This document shows positions 1-12,527 of a stretch of 64,000 nt of DNA, one piece after another. The position numbers were made by a program, and so were the translations under genes. The notes beneath the pieces are model-generated. The model had not been told where the DNA came from, ran no database searches, and was given only the letters and a program-made list of their open reading frames with translations. Every line of letters begins with the position of its first letter. Position 1 is the stretch's first letter. Where the stretch lies: positions 314,001 to 378,000 of the forward strand of contig JAPDFW010000054.1 in the NCBI GenBank assembly GCA_028826165.1, in the 5' to 3' direction. Source of the stretch: Anaeramoeba ignava (Eukaryota; Metamonada; Anaeramoebidae).

Positions 1-467
1 TTTAATTTAATTTTAAATTTAATTTTTAATTTTAATTTTAATTATAATTTTAATTTATAATTTTAATTTTAATTTTAATTTTAATTTTATAAATGAATTT
101 TAATTTATAATTTTGATTTTAATTTTAATTTTAATTTTAATTTTAATTTTAATTTTAATTTTAATTTTTAATTTTAATTTAATTTTAAATTTAATTTTAA
201 TTTTAATTTTGAATTTAATTTTAATTTTAATTTTAATTTTAATTTTAATTTTATAAATGAATTTTGAATTTAATTTTAATTTTAAATTTAATTTTAATTT
301 TAATTTTAGTTTTAAATATAATTTTAAATTTAATTTTAATTTTAATTTTAATTTTAATTTTAATTTTATAAATGAATTTTAATTTTAATTTTAATTTTGA
401 TTCTAATTTTAATTTTATAAATGAATTTTAATTTTAATTTTAAATTTTATTTTGAAAATTAACTTAC
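1..467. repeat. Simple-repeat intron of the ankyrin gene (partial)
   Basis: This stretch is built from units of the type ATTTTA and AATTTTAATTTT, with occasional ATAAATGAATTTT interruptions. It begins immediately after a GTAAGT donor (minus strand, first base 467), so I read it as the first intron of the ankyrin gene. The acceptor lies beyond the left edge. No coding segment is visible inside it. Confidence 0.7.
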
Positions 468-799
468 TTTCTTTCAATATTTTCTTCTTTAGAAAATTGT
501 TGACTCAATTCTTTTTTCAAATTTCGGTTAATACTTTGAATAAAAGAAACAATTTCTAAATGATTATTTTCTTTTGCAATATCCAAAGGAGTTTTATTTA
601 AAAAGTTGTGAATATTTAAATCAGCATTTGAATTATAAAGTAATTTGAAATTTTCAATATTTCCTGTTTTTGCACAAATATGAAATACTGTGTTTTTATT
701 TTCATCCACTTTATTAATATCCTTTTTACTTGCTATAAATTCTTCTATTACTTCTTTTTTATTCTCTTTTATTGCTTTAAATAAATTATTTAACTCCAT
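468..799 (-). CDS. Ankyrin-repeat protein, first exon (partial)
   Basis: The ATG at 799 opens 110 codons containing about two to three ankyrin repeats. The clearest segments are NTVFHICAKTGNIENFKLL and KTPLDIAKENNHLEIVSFI, with the usual helix-turn-helix spacing. The reading frame meets a stop only inside a consensus donor (AA|GTAAGT), so the protein continues in an exon left of the window. The exon encodes a charged tail (KKELSQQFSKEENIERK) before the splice site. Ankyrin repeats mediate protein binding and the partner cannot be deduced. The gene is co-oriented with YIF1 upstream and separated from it by about 450 bp of A/T homopolymer sequence. Confidence 0.8.
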
Positions 800-1250
800 T
801 TTTTTATTATTTTTTTTAATTGATTATTTTTTTTTTGTTTAAATTTTTTTTTTTTTTAAATTATTTCGTAAAAAATAAGTAAAAGAAAATTAATTAAAAA
901 AATTAAATGAAAAAGAAAAAGAAAAAATAAAAAAAAATGAAAAAAAAAATTAATTAAAAAAATTTTTTTCAATTTAAAAAAAAAAGCAAAAAAAAAAAGA
1001 AACAATTTTCTCTTTTAAATTTATTTTATTTTTTAATTTGATTTTTATTTCAATTTTCGTTTAATCTCTTTATCAAATTTTATAAAAAAAAAAAAAGTTT
1101 TTTCAATCTAATTATTTTTCTTTTTAAATCAAATATTTCTTATTCATTTTATTTTATTTTTTTAAAGAATTATTTCATCAAAAATTTTTTAATCTTTTTA
1201 ATTTTTTAATCTTTTTAATCTTTTTAATCTTTTTAATCTTTTAAATCTTT
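800..1250. other. Intergenic, A- and T-homopolymer rich
   Basis: This is the gap between the YIF1 stop and the ankyrin start, both on the minus strand. It holds long A and T runs and a short TCTTTTTAAT repeat (about 1190-1255). It must contain the 3' end of YIF1 and the promoter of the ankyrin gene, but no discrete signal stands out. Confidence 0.5.
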
Positions 1251-3738
1251 TTAATTTTTTTGATTTGAAAAAAACCAAGCTATTGGTAATTCAATTAGAA
1301 AAATAAGATAAATTCGATTTTGTAAAGCATTTTTTACAATAAGAGAATTTTCTAAATTTGTTGCATAAGCTTTAAATTGTCTCATCTTTTTTTTTATAAT
1401 AAAAATAAAAACATAAACAAATTAAATTTATTATTATTATTATTATTATTATTTTAAAATTTTAAAAAAATTTTTTTTACAAGAAAAACTGCCATAGAAA
1501 ATGAAGTTATAAATAAAGTTATATAACGAAAAACGTTTCCAAAAAGTAAACCAATAATTATTGATAAATCAATTCTAATAAAAATTTTAAATAAAAATTT
1601 TAAATAAAAAATTTTAAATTATTTTCTTTTTTTTTTAGATTTTTTACCCAACAAATTTATAACCACAACTTGAAATTGAAAAAAACCAGGAAAAGGATAT
1701 TTGATTTACAAGAAAGAAAATTAAATTTAGAATGAGAATTTCTAAACCAATGATTACAATTGGAATTGATGCATACAATCCCATAATTTCGGGGTTCCAA
1801 CTTAATTATAAATTTAAATATAAATTTAATTATAAATTTTGATATAAATTTAATTATAAATTTTGATATAAATTTTTAAATAAGTTTAATTATAAATTTT
1901 GATATAAATTTAAATATAAATTTAATTATAAATTTAAATATAAATATAATTATAAATTTTGATATAAATTTAATTATAAATTTTGATATAAATTTAAATA
2001 TAAATTTAATTATAAATTTAAATATAAATTTTGATATAAATTTAATTATAAATTTTGATATAAATTTTGATATAAATTTTGATATAAATTTTGATATAAA
2101 TTTTGATATAAATTTAGATATAAATTTTGATATAAATTTTGATATAAATTTAATTATAAATTTTGATATAAATTTAAATATAAATTTAGATATAAATTTT
2201 GATATAAATTTTGATATAAATTTAAAATTATAAATTTTGATATAAATTTTAAAAATAAATATAATTATAAATTTTGATATAAATTTTTAAATAAGTTTAA
2301 TTATAAATTTTGATATAAATATAAATATAAATATAAATATAAATTTAAATATAATTTTTGATATAAATTTAATTATAAATTTTGATATAAATTTTGATAT
2401 AAATTTAAATATAAATTTAAATATAAATTTTGATATAAATTTAATTATAAATTTAATTATAAATTTTGATATAAATTTAATTATAAATTTTGATATAAAT
2501 TTAATTATAAATTTTGATATAAATTTAATTATAAATTTTGATATAAATTTAATTATAAATTTTGATATAAATTTTGATATAAATTTAAATATAAATTTTG
2601 ATATAAATTTAATTATAAATTTTGATATAAATATAATTATAAATTTTGATATAAATTTAATTATAAATTTTAATTATAAATTTTAATTATAAATTTTGAT
2701 ATAAATTTAAATATAAATTTAAATATAAATTTTGATATAAATTTAAATATAAATTTTGATATAAATTTAAATATAAATATAATTATAAATTTTGATATAA
2801 ATTTAATTATAAATTTTGATATAAATTTAATTATAAATTTTGATATAAATTTAATTATAAATTTTGATATAAATTTAATTATAAATTTTGATATAAATTT
2901 AAATATAAATTTTGATATAAATATAATTATTACGAATTTTTTATTCCTGATGCAAATGAAGCAAGTAAAATATATGTAATATATGACATAAGAGGAATAT
3001 ATAAATCAGGTGCATTAATATCAGCTCGAGGTGGTAAATTTAAATTAATATTTCCATCTTGAATTCTTTGCCAATTCTAAACAAAATTGTTTTATAAAAA
3101 AGAAAAAAAAATTTTTTTTTATTCTTTGAGATTCTTAATCAACTAAATAATAAATAAATAAATTACTTCATGACGAAATGGGAATAAAATAATTTTGAGT
3201 TTATTTAAAATATAAGAGTTATTAACATTAAAGTAAAATTTGAGAAACGAGAAATTTTTTGAAAACTATTTTTAAAACAAATTTTAATTTTAATTTAAAT
3301 TTTAATTTTGATTTTAATTTTGATTTTAATTTTAATTTTAATTTTAATTTTAATTTTAATTTTAATTTTAATTTTTGATTTTAATTTTAATTTTAATTTT
3401 AATTTTAATTTTAATTTTAATTATAATTTTAATTTTAATTTTAATTTTAATTTTAATTTTAATTTTAATTTTAATTTAAATTTTATAAATGAATTTTAAT
3501 TTTAATTTTAATTATAATTTTAATTTTAATTTTTAATTTATAAATTTCCGTTGTTTTTTTTTGATAAATTTACATTATTTTGAAAAACTTGATTTCCTTT
3601 TGAAACAAGTCGAGCTCCATAAGAAAGACCAAATTTAGCTAATTGATCATCAAAACCACCATTATCTTCAAAATGAAAAGATTGGCTTCTTGTGTGTTTT
3701 ATTTCAAATTTTGTATCTTGAAACTGATCAGTTGTCAT
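1251..3738 (-). CDS. YIF1: YIF1-family Golgi/ER membrane protein (6 exons)
   Basis: Exons (minus): 3574-3738, 3167-3265, 2934-3076, 1648-1800, 1481-1574, 1251-1385. All splice phases agree and give 262 residues, close to animal and yeast YIF1 (about 290-315). YIF1 is a multi-spanning protein that partners YIP1 in ER-Golgi vesicle transport. Diagnostic segments in order are [47 protein letters not shown] (the family signature), CGYKFVGI and [12 protein letters not shown]. They align in order with human YIF1A/B. About five hydrophobic spans follow the NAPDLYIP motif. Donors are GTAAAT, GTAATT, GTAATA, GTAAAA and GTAAAA; acceptors end in AG. The gene is divergent from NHP2, 268 bp apart. No single exon would identify it; the chain of exons does. 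Confidence 0.93.
1801..2933. repeat. YIF1 intron 3 array (ATAAATTTTGAT-type)
   Basis: About 1.1 kb of tandem 12-14-bp variants such as TATAAATTTTGATATAAATTTAAT fill YIF1 intron 3 from splice site to splice site. The array contains no coding potential. Its unit differs from those in the flanking introns and in neighbouring genes. Confidence 0.9.
3266..3573. repeat. YIF1 intron 1 (TTTTAA repeats)
   Basis: This intron is composed of ATTTTA and GATTTTAATTTT units between a GTAAAT donor and a TAG acceptor (minus strand). The 63-codon plus-strand open frame here (alternating Asn-Phe and Ile-Leu) is a by-product of the six-base repeat. Confidence 0.85.
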
Positions 3739-4006
3739 TTTTTAAATTTTTTTAATTTTTTTTAATTTTTTTTTGAATAATTAAAATAAACAGAAAATAA
3801 AGAAAAGGAAAATAAAAGAAAATAAGGAAAAAAAAAAGGAAAAAAAAATGAAAAAAAAAAGATCAAATTTAATTAAAAAAAAAATAAATAAAAGGAGAAA
3901 AAATTTCTTGTTTTTTTTTTAAATAAAAATGGAGAAAAAAAAATTTATTTTTATTTTTTTCTTTTCATTTTTTTCATTTTTTTCTTTTTCAAATATAAAA
4001 ATATAA
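3739..4006. promoter_or_regulatory. Divergent promoter region YIF1/NHP2
   Basis: 268 bp separate the two start codons, with strand-asymmetric A-rich and T-rich blocks (GGAAAA-type and TTTTTCTTTTTC). Both promoters must lie here. No TATA-like or other defined element is convincing in this base composition. Confidence 0.4.
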
Positions 4007-5221
4007 ATGGCTGATCAATTAATTTTACCTTTTGCTAATCCATTTGCAGGGAAAAAATTATCAAGAAGACTTTTAAGAGTAGTTAAAAGAGGAAGAAAAC
4101 AAAATCTTTTAAGAAGAGGAGTTAAAGAAGTTCAAAAAGCAATTCTTAAAGGTTCTCAAGGAATTTGTATTATTGCAGCTGATGTAAATTGAAATCAACA
4201 TTTCATTTCCAATTAAATTCAAATTTTAAAACGAATTTTAATTTTAATTTTAAAACGAATTTTAATATTAATTTTAATTTTAATTTTAATTTTAATATTA
4301 ATTTTTAATTTTAATTTTAATTTTAATTTTAATTTTAATTTTAATTTTAATTTTAATTTTAATTTTAATTTTAATTTTAATTTTAATTTTAATTTTAATT
4401 TAATTTTAATTTTAATTTTAATTTATAAATTTCAAAATGAATTTTAATTAATTTTAATTTTAATTTTAATTTTAATATTAATTTTAAAACGAATTTTAAT
4501 TTTAATTAATTTATTAATTTTAATTTTAATTTTGATTTTGATTTTGATTAATTTTGATTTTAATATTAATTTTAATTTTAATTTTAATTTTAATTTTAAT
4601 TTTAATTTTAATTTTAATTTTAATTTTAATTTTGATTTTGATTTTGATTAATTTTGATTTTAATATTAATTTTAATTTATAAATTTCAAAATGAATTTTA
4701 ATTTTAATTTTAATTTTTAATTTATAAATATTAATTTCAAGATGAATTTCAATTTTAATTTCAAGATGAATTTTAATTTAAATTTAATTTTAATTTTAAT
4801 TTATAAATTTTAATTTATAATATTAATTTTAATTTATAATATTAATTTTAATTTATAATATTAATTTTAATTTTAATTTTAATATTAATATTAATATTAA
4901 TTTTAATTTTAATTTTAATTTTAATTTTAATTTTAATTTTAATTTTAATTTTAATTTTAATTTTAATTTATAATTTATAAATTTCAAAATGAAAATTAGG
5001 TAACTCCTTTAGATGTAGTAAGTCATTTACCTGTTCTTTGTGAAGAACATGGAGTTACTTATGTGTTTGTTCCATCAAAATCTGAACTTGGATCTGCTTC
5101 AAAAACAAGAAGATCAACTTCTTGCGTTTTAATTTCACCAAATGAACCAAATCAAATCAAAAGATATGAACAATGTTTAACAGAAATTAAAGCAATTACA
5201 CCAAAAGAAATAGCAAATTAG
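4007..5221 (+). CDS. NHP2: H/ACA snoRNP protein NHP2 (L7Ae family, 2 exons)
   Basis: Exons 4007-4183 and 5000-5221, joined in phase 0 (GAT|GTAAAT...TTAG|GTAACT), give 132 residues. The protein is an L7Ae/Nhp2 RNA-binding fold that binds kink-turn RNA in H/ACA snoRNPs guiding pseudouridylation of rRNA. Evidence is the NHP2-type segment RRGVKEVQKAILKGSQG and the core VVSHLPVLCEEHGVTYVFVPSK, matching VYCHLPVMCEDRNLPYVYIPSK of yeast and animal Nhp2 better than Snu13 or ribosomal L7a/L30. The C-terminal half is entirely in exon 2, too short to stand out as a long frame, and begins directly at the splice acceptor. Confidence 0.93.
4184..4999. repeat. NHP2 intron array (TTTTAA)
   Basis: This 816-bp intron consists of AATTTT units with interspersed AAAACGAATTTT, TTCAAAATGAATTTT and GATTTT variants. 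The first 30 bases after the donor and the last 20 before the acceptor are less repetitive. Confidence 0.9.
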
Positions 5222-5488
5222 AAAATATTAAAAGTTTTTTTTTTTTAAATGTAGATCCAAAAAGAAAAAGAAAAAAGAAAAAGAAAAAGAAAAAGAAAAA
5301 GAAAAAGAAAAAGAAAAAGAAATAGAAAAAGAAATAGAAACATTTTAACTTTTCCGTTTTTCAATCCAAATTTTTCTTTTTCTTTTTTCTTTCAAATAAA
5401 ATCAAAAATAATTCAATAAAAAGGAAAAAAAAAAGAATTCTTTCTTTTTATTGAATTTTTGAAAAAGAAAAGAAAAAAAGATTATTCT

Positions 5489-8400
5489 TTAATTTTGTGG
5501 AATAAGGACATCAGTTAATGTTGTAACTTTTAAAGTATTTTGAAAAGTTTCCAAATTAAGATCTTCCCAACCGAAAAAAGTGAAATAAGTTGGTTTATTT
5601 TTGAACAACAAAACAGCATTTTGACTCCACCTTCCAGAATAAAAAGATTCAAAGAAAACAAAAGGAGCGACTTGAGAAGAAGAAACACAAAGACGAATTT
5701 CGCGTTGAGAAATTTGTTTAAATTCAAGAAAAGTGAATTTTGGGGGTTAAAGTGACATTATAAAAGGAAGAAAGAAAGAATAAATTTGAAGAATTTCGAG
5801 CAGAAAAATGAAGAAAGCAATCCTGTCTTGTGAGGGTTTGGGAGACAGCAGAAAGAATAGAGGAAATAGGGCGTTTGTAAACAAGAATTGAGTCCAAGGG
5901 TTGAACCGAATAAGAAAGAGAATCTGAATAAAGAAGGGAGCCGTTCCAAGACCACAATTCAAGGGAGAACCTGTCGTTTTGGATCGGGACAAGAAGATCG
6001 GAGACGACATAAACAGAGAGCTCGTCTGGAGCGCTTTCGTATGGGGAAACAATAACGGAAGAGTAAAAATTAGCGGCGAAATAGTGAAGAATTTTCCATC
6101 TTCCAAAATGTTCCAACGAACTCCATGAAGGCGCGACCCAGTCGTTGGAAGCCTGCCAATATAATGTCCCGTAAGTTTTGTGCGGGGAAGATTTGAGTCT
6201 TCTGTAGTGCTCGGTTTCTGTTTGCATGCAGATTGCTTGGGTCACTTGAGAAAGATATATAAAAGACTCAAATTGACTCGCATTTGAATAACTGAATGGA
6301 AAATGCATTTCAATTTGTCCGAGCATTTCAAATGTTCCCAGTGGATGATGTTGTCTGTGCTCGAAAAGTGGAGAGTAGATGTCCCAATCCTCGCTAACCG
6401 AGCATTGCTGCCATGAGTATATGGAATCAACGCTTTGGAATCCGAATTCGGACGCAAAACGAGGTGAAGGATAATTGCTAACATCCAAACAATCCATTGT
6501 ATAATCGTAAAAATGGACATCTCCATAACTCTCATTCTGCGGATTTCCCCAACGAAGAACATACGGATCTGATGAAAGAACCCCATTTGAAGGTGAACTT
6601 GAAAGAAACGTTCGATTTGGATCGAGTTTGAATACAATCGGCCGCATTGTGTCCAAATACAGCTTGCTGTAATCCACAACATACAATCGTGGATTCTCTA
6701 TGATTGGGTCCCACCAACTAAGTGCGGCCTCGTTCTCGTTGTTTCCTGACCAAACAATGATCGATGCGTGATGAGATAATCGATAAATTTGATCCTCAAT
6801 TTCGCCGGAAATTTCCGTTAGAAATCCGGCATTTCTTGGATACATTGAACAGGCAAACATAAAGTCTTGCATGATCATGATCCCCTTTTCATCGCATTTG
6901 TCGTAGAAGTAATCTGTCTCGTAAACTCCTCCTCCCCATACTCTCATCATATTCCAATTTGCTGCAATTGCGCTTTCGAAAAAATTATCATATACTTCTT
7001 TTGTCACAACACCTTCGAATGAATCCAACGGAATGAAATTGGATCCTTTTGCAAAGATTGGTACATCGTTGATTCGGAAATAGAATGAAAGACCCGAACT
7101 GTTTGAAACTGGTTCCTCGACTAATTCAATGTGGCGGAACCCAATTTTCTTTGTGATTTCTTGTGTTTCTTCTCCAGATTCAACTTTGATTTCCAGTTCA
7201 TATAATTTTTGTGACCCGTATCCGTTGGGCCACCACAATTCTGGAGATTCTACTTCTAATTTGATTTCGATTTCTTGTTTTGAATCAAATTCTTTTTTTT
7301 GTGTGAATTGATCTAGTGTTAATGTTACTGATCCTGTTGTTATTTGCATTAAATTTATTTTCGCTTCAATTTCGTAAGTTGTTTGTGTTTTTCGGTATTG
7401 ATTAATTTGTGTTTTGTTGATTAGTAAATTTTGGTAAGAGATTAATTGCAAGCTTCTATGAATTCCTATTGGAAGTAAGCAAGGGCCCCAATCCCATCTA
7501 CAATTTAATAAATAATTTTATAAATAATTTTATAAATAATTTTATAAATAATTTGATAAATAATTTTATAAATAATTTTATAAACAATTTTATAAATAAT
7601 TTTATTAATAATTTAATAAATAATTTAATAAATAATTTTAAATCAATTTTTATAATAATTTTATTAATAATTTTATATTTAATTTTATATTTAATTTTAT
7701 AAATAATTTTATATATAATTTTATAATTAATTTTATATATAATTTTATATTTAATTTTATAAATAATTTTATAATTAATTTTATAAATAATTTTATAAAT
7801 AATTTTATAATTAATTTTATAAATAATTTTATAATTAATTTTATAAATAATTTTATAAATAATTTTATAAATAATTTTATAAATAATTTTATAAATAATT
7901 TTATAAATAATTTTATAAATAATTTTATAAATAATTTTATAAATAATTTTATAAATAATTTTATAAATAATTTTATAATAATTTTATATTTAATTTTATA
8001 TATAATTTTAATAATTAATTTTATAAATAATTTTATAAATAATTTTATAAATAAATTTATAAATAATTTTATAAATAATTTTATAAATAATTTTTATAAA
8101 TAATTTTATAAATAATTTTATATATAATTTTATAATTAATTTTATAATTAATTTTATAAATAAATTTATAAATAATTTTAATAATTAATTTAATAAATAA
8201 TTTTATAATTAATTTTATAATTAATTTTTATAATTAATTTTATAATTAATTTTATAATTAATTTTATAATTAATTTTATAATTAATTTTATATATAATTT
8301 TATAATTAATTTTATAATTAATTTTATATTTAATTTTATAATTAATTTTTATATTTAATTTTATAATTAATTTTATAAATAATTTTATAAATAATTTAAT

Positions 8401-9503
8401 ATTTAATTTTATATTTAATTTTATATTTAATTTTATAAATAATTTAATAAATAATTTTATAAATAATTTTATAAATAATTTTATAATTAATTTTATAAAT
8501 AATTTTATAAATAATTTTATTAATAATTTTATAAATAATTTTATGAATAATTTTATAAATAATTTTATAAATAATTTTATAAATAATTTTATAATTAATT
8601 TTATAAATAATTTTATAAATATTTTTATAATTAATTTTATAAATAATTTTATTAATAATTTTATAAATAATTTTATAAATAATTTTATATTTAATTTTAT
8701 AAATAATTTTATAAATAATTTTATAAATAATTTTATAAATAATTTAATAAATAATTTAATAAATAATTTAATAAATAATTTTATAAATAATTTAATAAAT
8801 AATTTAATAAATAATTTAATAAATAATTTAATAAATAATTTAATAAATATTTTTATAATTAATTTTATATATAATTTAATAATAATTTTATAAATAATTA
8901 CCCAAAATGACATTGTGCTTTGCGAATAAATTGTCTGTTTTTCTCTCCATGATAATAATTAATAACAGAATCAGTATCACCAGGAACTAAATAAGGATAA
9001 CTTGCAGCTTGTTCATTAACATAATCAGTTGGAGAAAAAAACGTAATTGTCATCTCATTGTCACCAACATGAAGAAAATCAGTAACATCAATTCTCCACA
9101 ATCGAAATTGATTTGAAGTCATTGTCACATTAACTTGATTAATGGTAATTTGAGCAATTGTGTCAATGCCATCAAACTCAAGAACAATTTTTTGGTTATT
9201 AATAAAGTCACTGTCAAGAGTTAAACTGCGACTATAAACCCAATTTTGAAAGGCAATCCAACGAGTGTCAGTGTCACCAAATCTCCAAATAGGATTTTCA
9301 ATTATTTGCGAATAATATAAACTCATTTGAACACTTCCTGGTAATTTTGCCGTTAGTGTCACATTATTATTGTTTGTTAATTTCCAATCTCCAGAAAGAT
9401 CATAAACTTTAATATCACATTTTGTAAATGAAAATATGAATAAAATTTGAAATATAAAAAGTATTGAAATTTTATTTAAAAAGTAATTATTTAAAAGGGA
9501 CAT
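5489..9503 (-). CDS. MANBA: Lysosomal-type beta-mannosidase (GH2), one frame break
   Basis: Exons 8902-9503 and 5489-7497 (minus) join as HF-G|WDWGP and give about 869 residues, against 879 in human MANBA. The enzyme removes beta-linked mannose from N-glycan fragments in the lysosome. A hydrophobic signal peptide (FIFQILFIFSFTKC) precedes a sugar-binding domain (DLSGDWKLTNN). The GH2 barrel carries WGGGVYETDYFYDKCDEKG, the acid/base Glu in WSGNNENEAAL and the nucleophile Glu in ASEFGFQS. The terminal domain has FVFFESFYSGRWSQN and ends in LKVTTLTDVLIPQN, like the human end (VTSLTD). The frame breaks once, near 5738-5746 in a C5-A4 run (minus strand), where one surplus base shifts it. Everything on both sides is conserved, so sequencing error is likelier than decay. 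Confidence 0.92.
7498..8901. repeat. MANBA intron array (ATAATTTTATAA)
   Basis: This 1.4-kb intron is almost pure 12-bp repeat (TTTATAAATAAT and variants with ATTAAT or ATTTAAT) between a GTAATT donor and a TAG acceptor on the minus strand. Long frames on both strands (Ile-Lys-Leu-Phe or Asn-Asn-Phe-Ile periodic) are artefacts of the 12-base period. Confidence 0.92.
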
Positions 9504-9681
9504 TTTATAAAGAAAATTATAAAGAAAAAGAAAAAAAATAAAAATAAAAAATAAAAAATAAAAAAAGAGAAAAGAATTAAAAAATAGAGAAAAATGAGAA
9601 AAAATAACAAATAAAAAGAAGTTCTTAAAAGATTTTCCAAATTCATTTTTTTCATTTTAATTTTTAAAACAAAATTAATAA
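9504..9681. promoter_or_regulatory. Divergent promoter region MANBA/kinase-nitrilase
   Basis: 178 bp between two divergent start codons, A-rich on the plus strand. By position it must serve both genes. I see no specific element. Confidence 0.4.
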
Positions 9682-12506
9682 ATGGAAAAGAAAAAAGTTT
9701 TTACTAATATTAATTCTCGATATATAAATTGGAAACAAATTGAAAATGTTTCAGAAACTTCAAGTGGAAGCGTTTTTATTGTTTCGTTTCAAAACAACAA
9801 TAAAGTTATTATCAAAGCAGGAAGTTCAGTTGTTGAAGAATTATATGCACATAAACTTGGTGAAAAAATGAGAGTTCCAATTCCAAAAGTTAGATTAATT
9901 GATTATGTTACAGGAGAATGGTCAACTATGAAAAGACAAATGGAATTAAAAACAACTTCAAATCATTCATTGTTATTAAGAGTCCAAAAATCTCTTGATA
10001 GAGCTTTCTTTTTGATAATGGAATTTGTTTTTGGAAAAGATTTAACTCAACTTACTTCTGTTGATGAATTTAAACAAATGGCAACACCAAAAGCAATGAA
10101 TGATTGGGGGAAATTACTTTGTTATGATATTATTATTAATAATTGGGATCGATTTCCTTGTTTATGGCCTGTATAATTCATTTATCAAAAAATTTAAAAT
10201 TCAATTTAAAATTCAATTTAAAATATAAAATATAAAATAGAATGTAATTCCAAAAAATTAATCAAAAATCAAAAATCAAAAATTAAAAATTAAAAATTAA
10301 AAATCAAAAATTAAAAATCAAAAATCAAAAATCAAAAATCAAAAATCAAAAATTAAAAATTAAAAATTAAAAATCAAAAATTAAAAATCTGTTTAAATTA
10401 AAATAGGAAGTAAATCCAAAAAATAAATATATTTTTATATATATTGTTTTCAACTTAAATTTCAATTTATCATTTTTGGGAATTATTTAAAATAGGGAAA
10501 TTTTGGAAATATCATGTTTTCTCAAGATGGAGATTCATTTTCTGCAATGGGAATTGATCAAAAAGTTACACCTCTTTCAACTAAATTTCAAGTTAAATAT
10601 GATGGATATATGAATAAAGTTAAAAAATTCTTGGAATTAATGCAAAGTGAAGAAAATATTGAAAACATCCCAGAAATCAAATTCTCTTTTATCGATTCAC
10701 TTCAACCATTTAAAATTGAAAAGGAATTATTTGAAGATTTAAGAAAAGGATTTTTCTATGTTTGGGATATGTTTATTCAAATCAAAGAAAAATACTTCGA
10801 AGATTTAAAATCTCAATTTGTAAAACTAATTCATCATGATTGGGCAGATGTTTGGAAAACTGGATTATCAATGGTTCACACTCAATTTTTTATTCATCTT
10901 CAAAAGATATTCAAAGAAGTTAAAGAAAAGAGAGAAAAACAAGAACAATCGAATATTAGTGATGATATTATTGAAAAAGCGCAAAAATATGCGAATATGA
11001 AACCAGAAATTCCAGAAAATCAAGTCAAAAGCAAGTTAGTTCTTGAAATGAAGGAAAAAATCAAATCAAAGTATCGGTTTATTCGAGAAAACAGAAAAAT
11101 CAATCAAATTGAAAATCAAATTCAAATTGAAAATCAAATTGAAAATCAAAAATCAAATTGAAAACCAAAATCAAATCAAATCTAATGACGAGGATGTTTG
11201 GGTGACAGCTTTTCAAGTTTATCCATTGGATTCTGGTTCTGCACAATTTATTGTTGAGTATGAATTGTATCAGCAATTGAAAACTTTTGAGATGAATTCA
11301 AATGTTGTTGTTTTTCCTGAAGGATCTGTTGAGGAAATGATTCATGGAGATAATTTTGATTCGAATAAATGGGTTCAAGGTTTTAAGAGGATTTGCACAA
11401 AATTCAAAATTAGTGCAGTTTTAAATATCTTCCATGAAGTGGAACCAAGAAAAATATTTTCTCGATGTATTGTAATTGATGAATTCGGGAAAATAGTTCT
11501 CACTTATGCAAAAAGACATTTAGTGGCAAATGAACAAAACGCATTTATTGCAGGAAAGGAACCAAGCAAGTTTCACACAAAAAAATTTGATGGAAGTGGA
11601 TTGTTGTGTCATGATATTGAGCATCCAACAACTGTTGAAGAAACAGTGAAATTACTCTATGAAACAAAAGAGGAAAATTCAAACGAAAAGGATTTGAGTT
11701 GGAAACCAAAAATCATTTTCAATCCAACCCATTTATTTGGAAGAAAAATAACGGATACAGAATGGGTGAATTCTAGTTTGATGGCGCTTGAAAAGTATTT
11801 GGAGCCGCCAGTGATAAACAAGTGTGATTTGTTTATTGTGAAAGTGGATCAACCTCCACCTTCTGGGTATTCATGCAGTTTAATGACAACTTGCAATGGA
11901 GCGTTTTTTGTTCCAGCATTTGAACCATTAGTGACCACATTTGTTGTTCAAAAACAACAGAGTTTTGAGGAATTATTTGGATATGAAGGAAGATATCGAA
12001 GTCGTCCTGAAGACAATAACGGAAATCGGTTTATGTGTTTTTATCTCAAGGAAGATGACATTTTGAAACAGCAAGTTGCGAGAAAAATTCAATTTAATCA
12101 ACAGAAGAAACTTGAAGTTTTTTATCAGAGTTCTAAAGCTGTTTATTCTATTAATAATTATCAACAATCCTTGTTGAAAAATTCGATCCAATTTGCTACT
12201 TTGGATGAGGATGAAATTCCAGAAAACAATCAAACAGAAAAGTTGAAGATGATTGAAGGATCTGAGCGATTTGGAGTAAAGATTGAAGGGAATGGATTTT
12301 GTTTTGTTGATATTTCAAAAGAGGTTTCCAATAATTTGAAAGAAATTGTTTGGTTTAAATTTTATACGAATATTGTTGATCTTGATATTTCATTGAATCG
12401 AATTGGATGCTTATTAGATTCTGGGGAAATATTAGTTATTTTTTTCTATTCAAATAAGGAGAATTTACCATTAATTAAATTAGTTGAAAGCTTTAAAGAA
12501 AATTAA
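9682..12506 (+). CDS. Actin-fragmin-kinase-like kinase fused to a nitrilase domain
   Basis: Exons 9682-10170 and 10496-12506 (P|GNFGNIMF). The first about 330 residues resemble the catalytic domain of Physarum actin-fragmin kinase: SSGSVFIVSF, VIIKAGSSVVEEL, a core IINNWDR, then NIMFSQDGDSFSAMGIDQ as the metal/ATP-binding segment. After a Gln/Asn/Ile-rich linker comes a carbon-nitrogen hydrolase domain with all three catalytic positions: Glu in VVVFPEGS, Lys in LTYAKRHL, Cys in GSGLLCHDIEHP. About 200 further residues are unassigned. The nitrilase half has no ATG of its own near its start and is one base out of frame with the kinase. The break maps to an A5 run at 11148-11152, the only 5-A run among 4-A repeats. 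Removing one base gives 2,499 nt and 832 residues. Known AFK has kelch repeats instead. The substrate is unknown. Confidence 0.75.
10171..10495. repeat. Kinase-nitrilase intron (AAAAATCAAAAATTA)
   Basis: A 325-bp intron (GTATAA donor, AATAG acceptor) whose centre, about 10255-10390, is a run of AAAAATC/AAAAATT heptamers. No coding content. Confidence 0.8.
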
Positions 12507-12527
12507 AAATCGTTTATCAAAATCAAA

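Noticed and set aside
3308-3499. Plus-strand Ile-Leu then Asn-Phe frame
   Set aside because: Falls in YIF1 intron 1 and consists of repeat translation only.
7451-7453. Minus-strand ATG at 7453 as the start of a separate beta-mannosidase gene
   Set aside because: The conserved frame extends upstream to a TAG acceptor and joins in phase to the signal-peptide exon.
8221-8913. 230-codon minus-strand and 116-codon plus-strand periodic frames
   Set aside because: Both lie inside the MANBA intron and arise from a 12-bp repeat with no stop in one frame.
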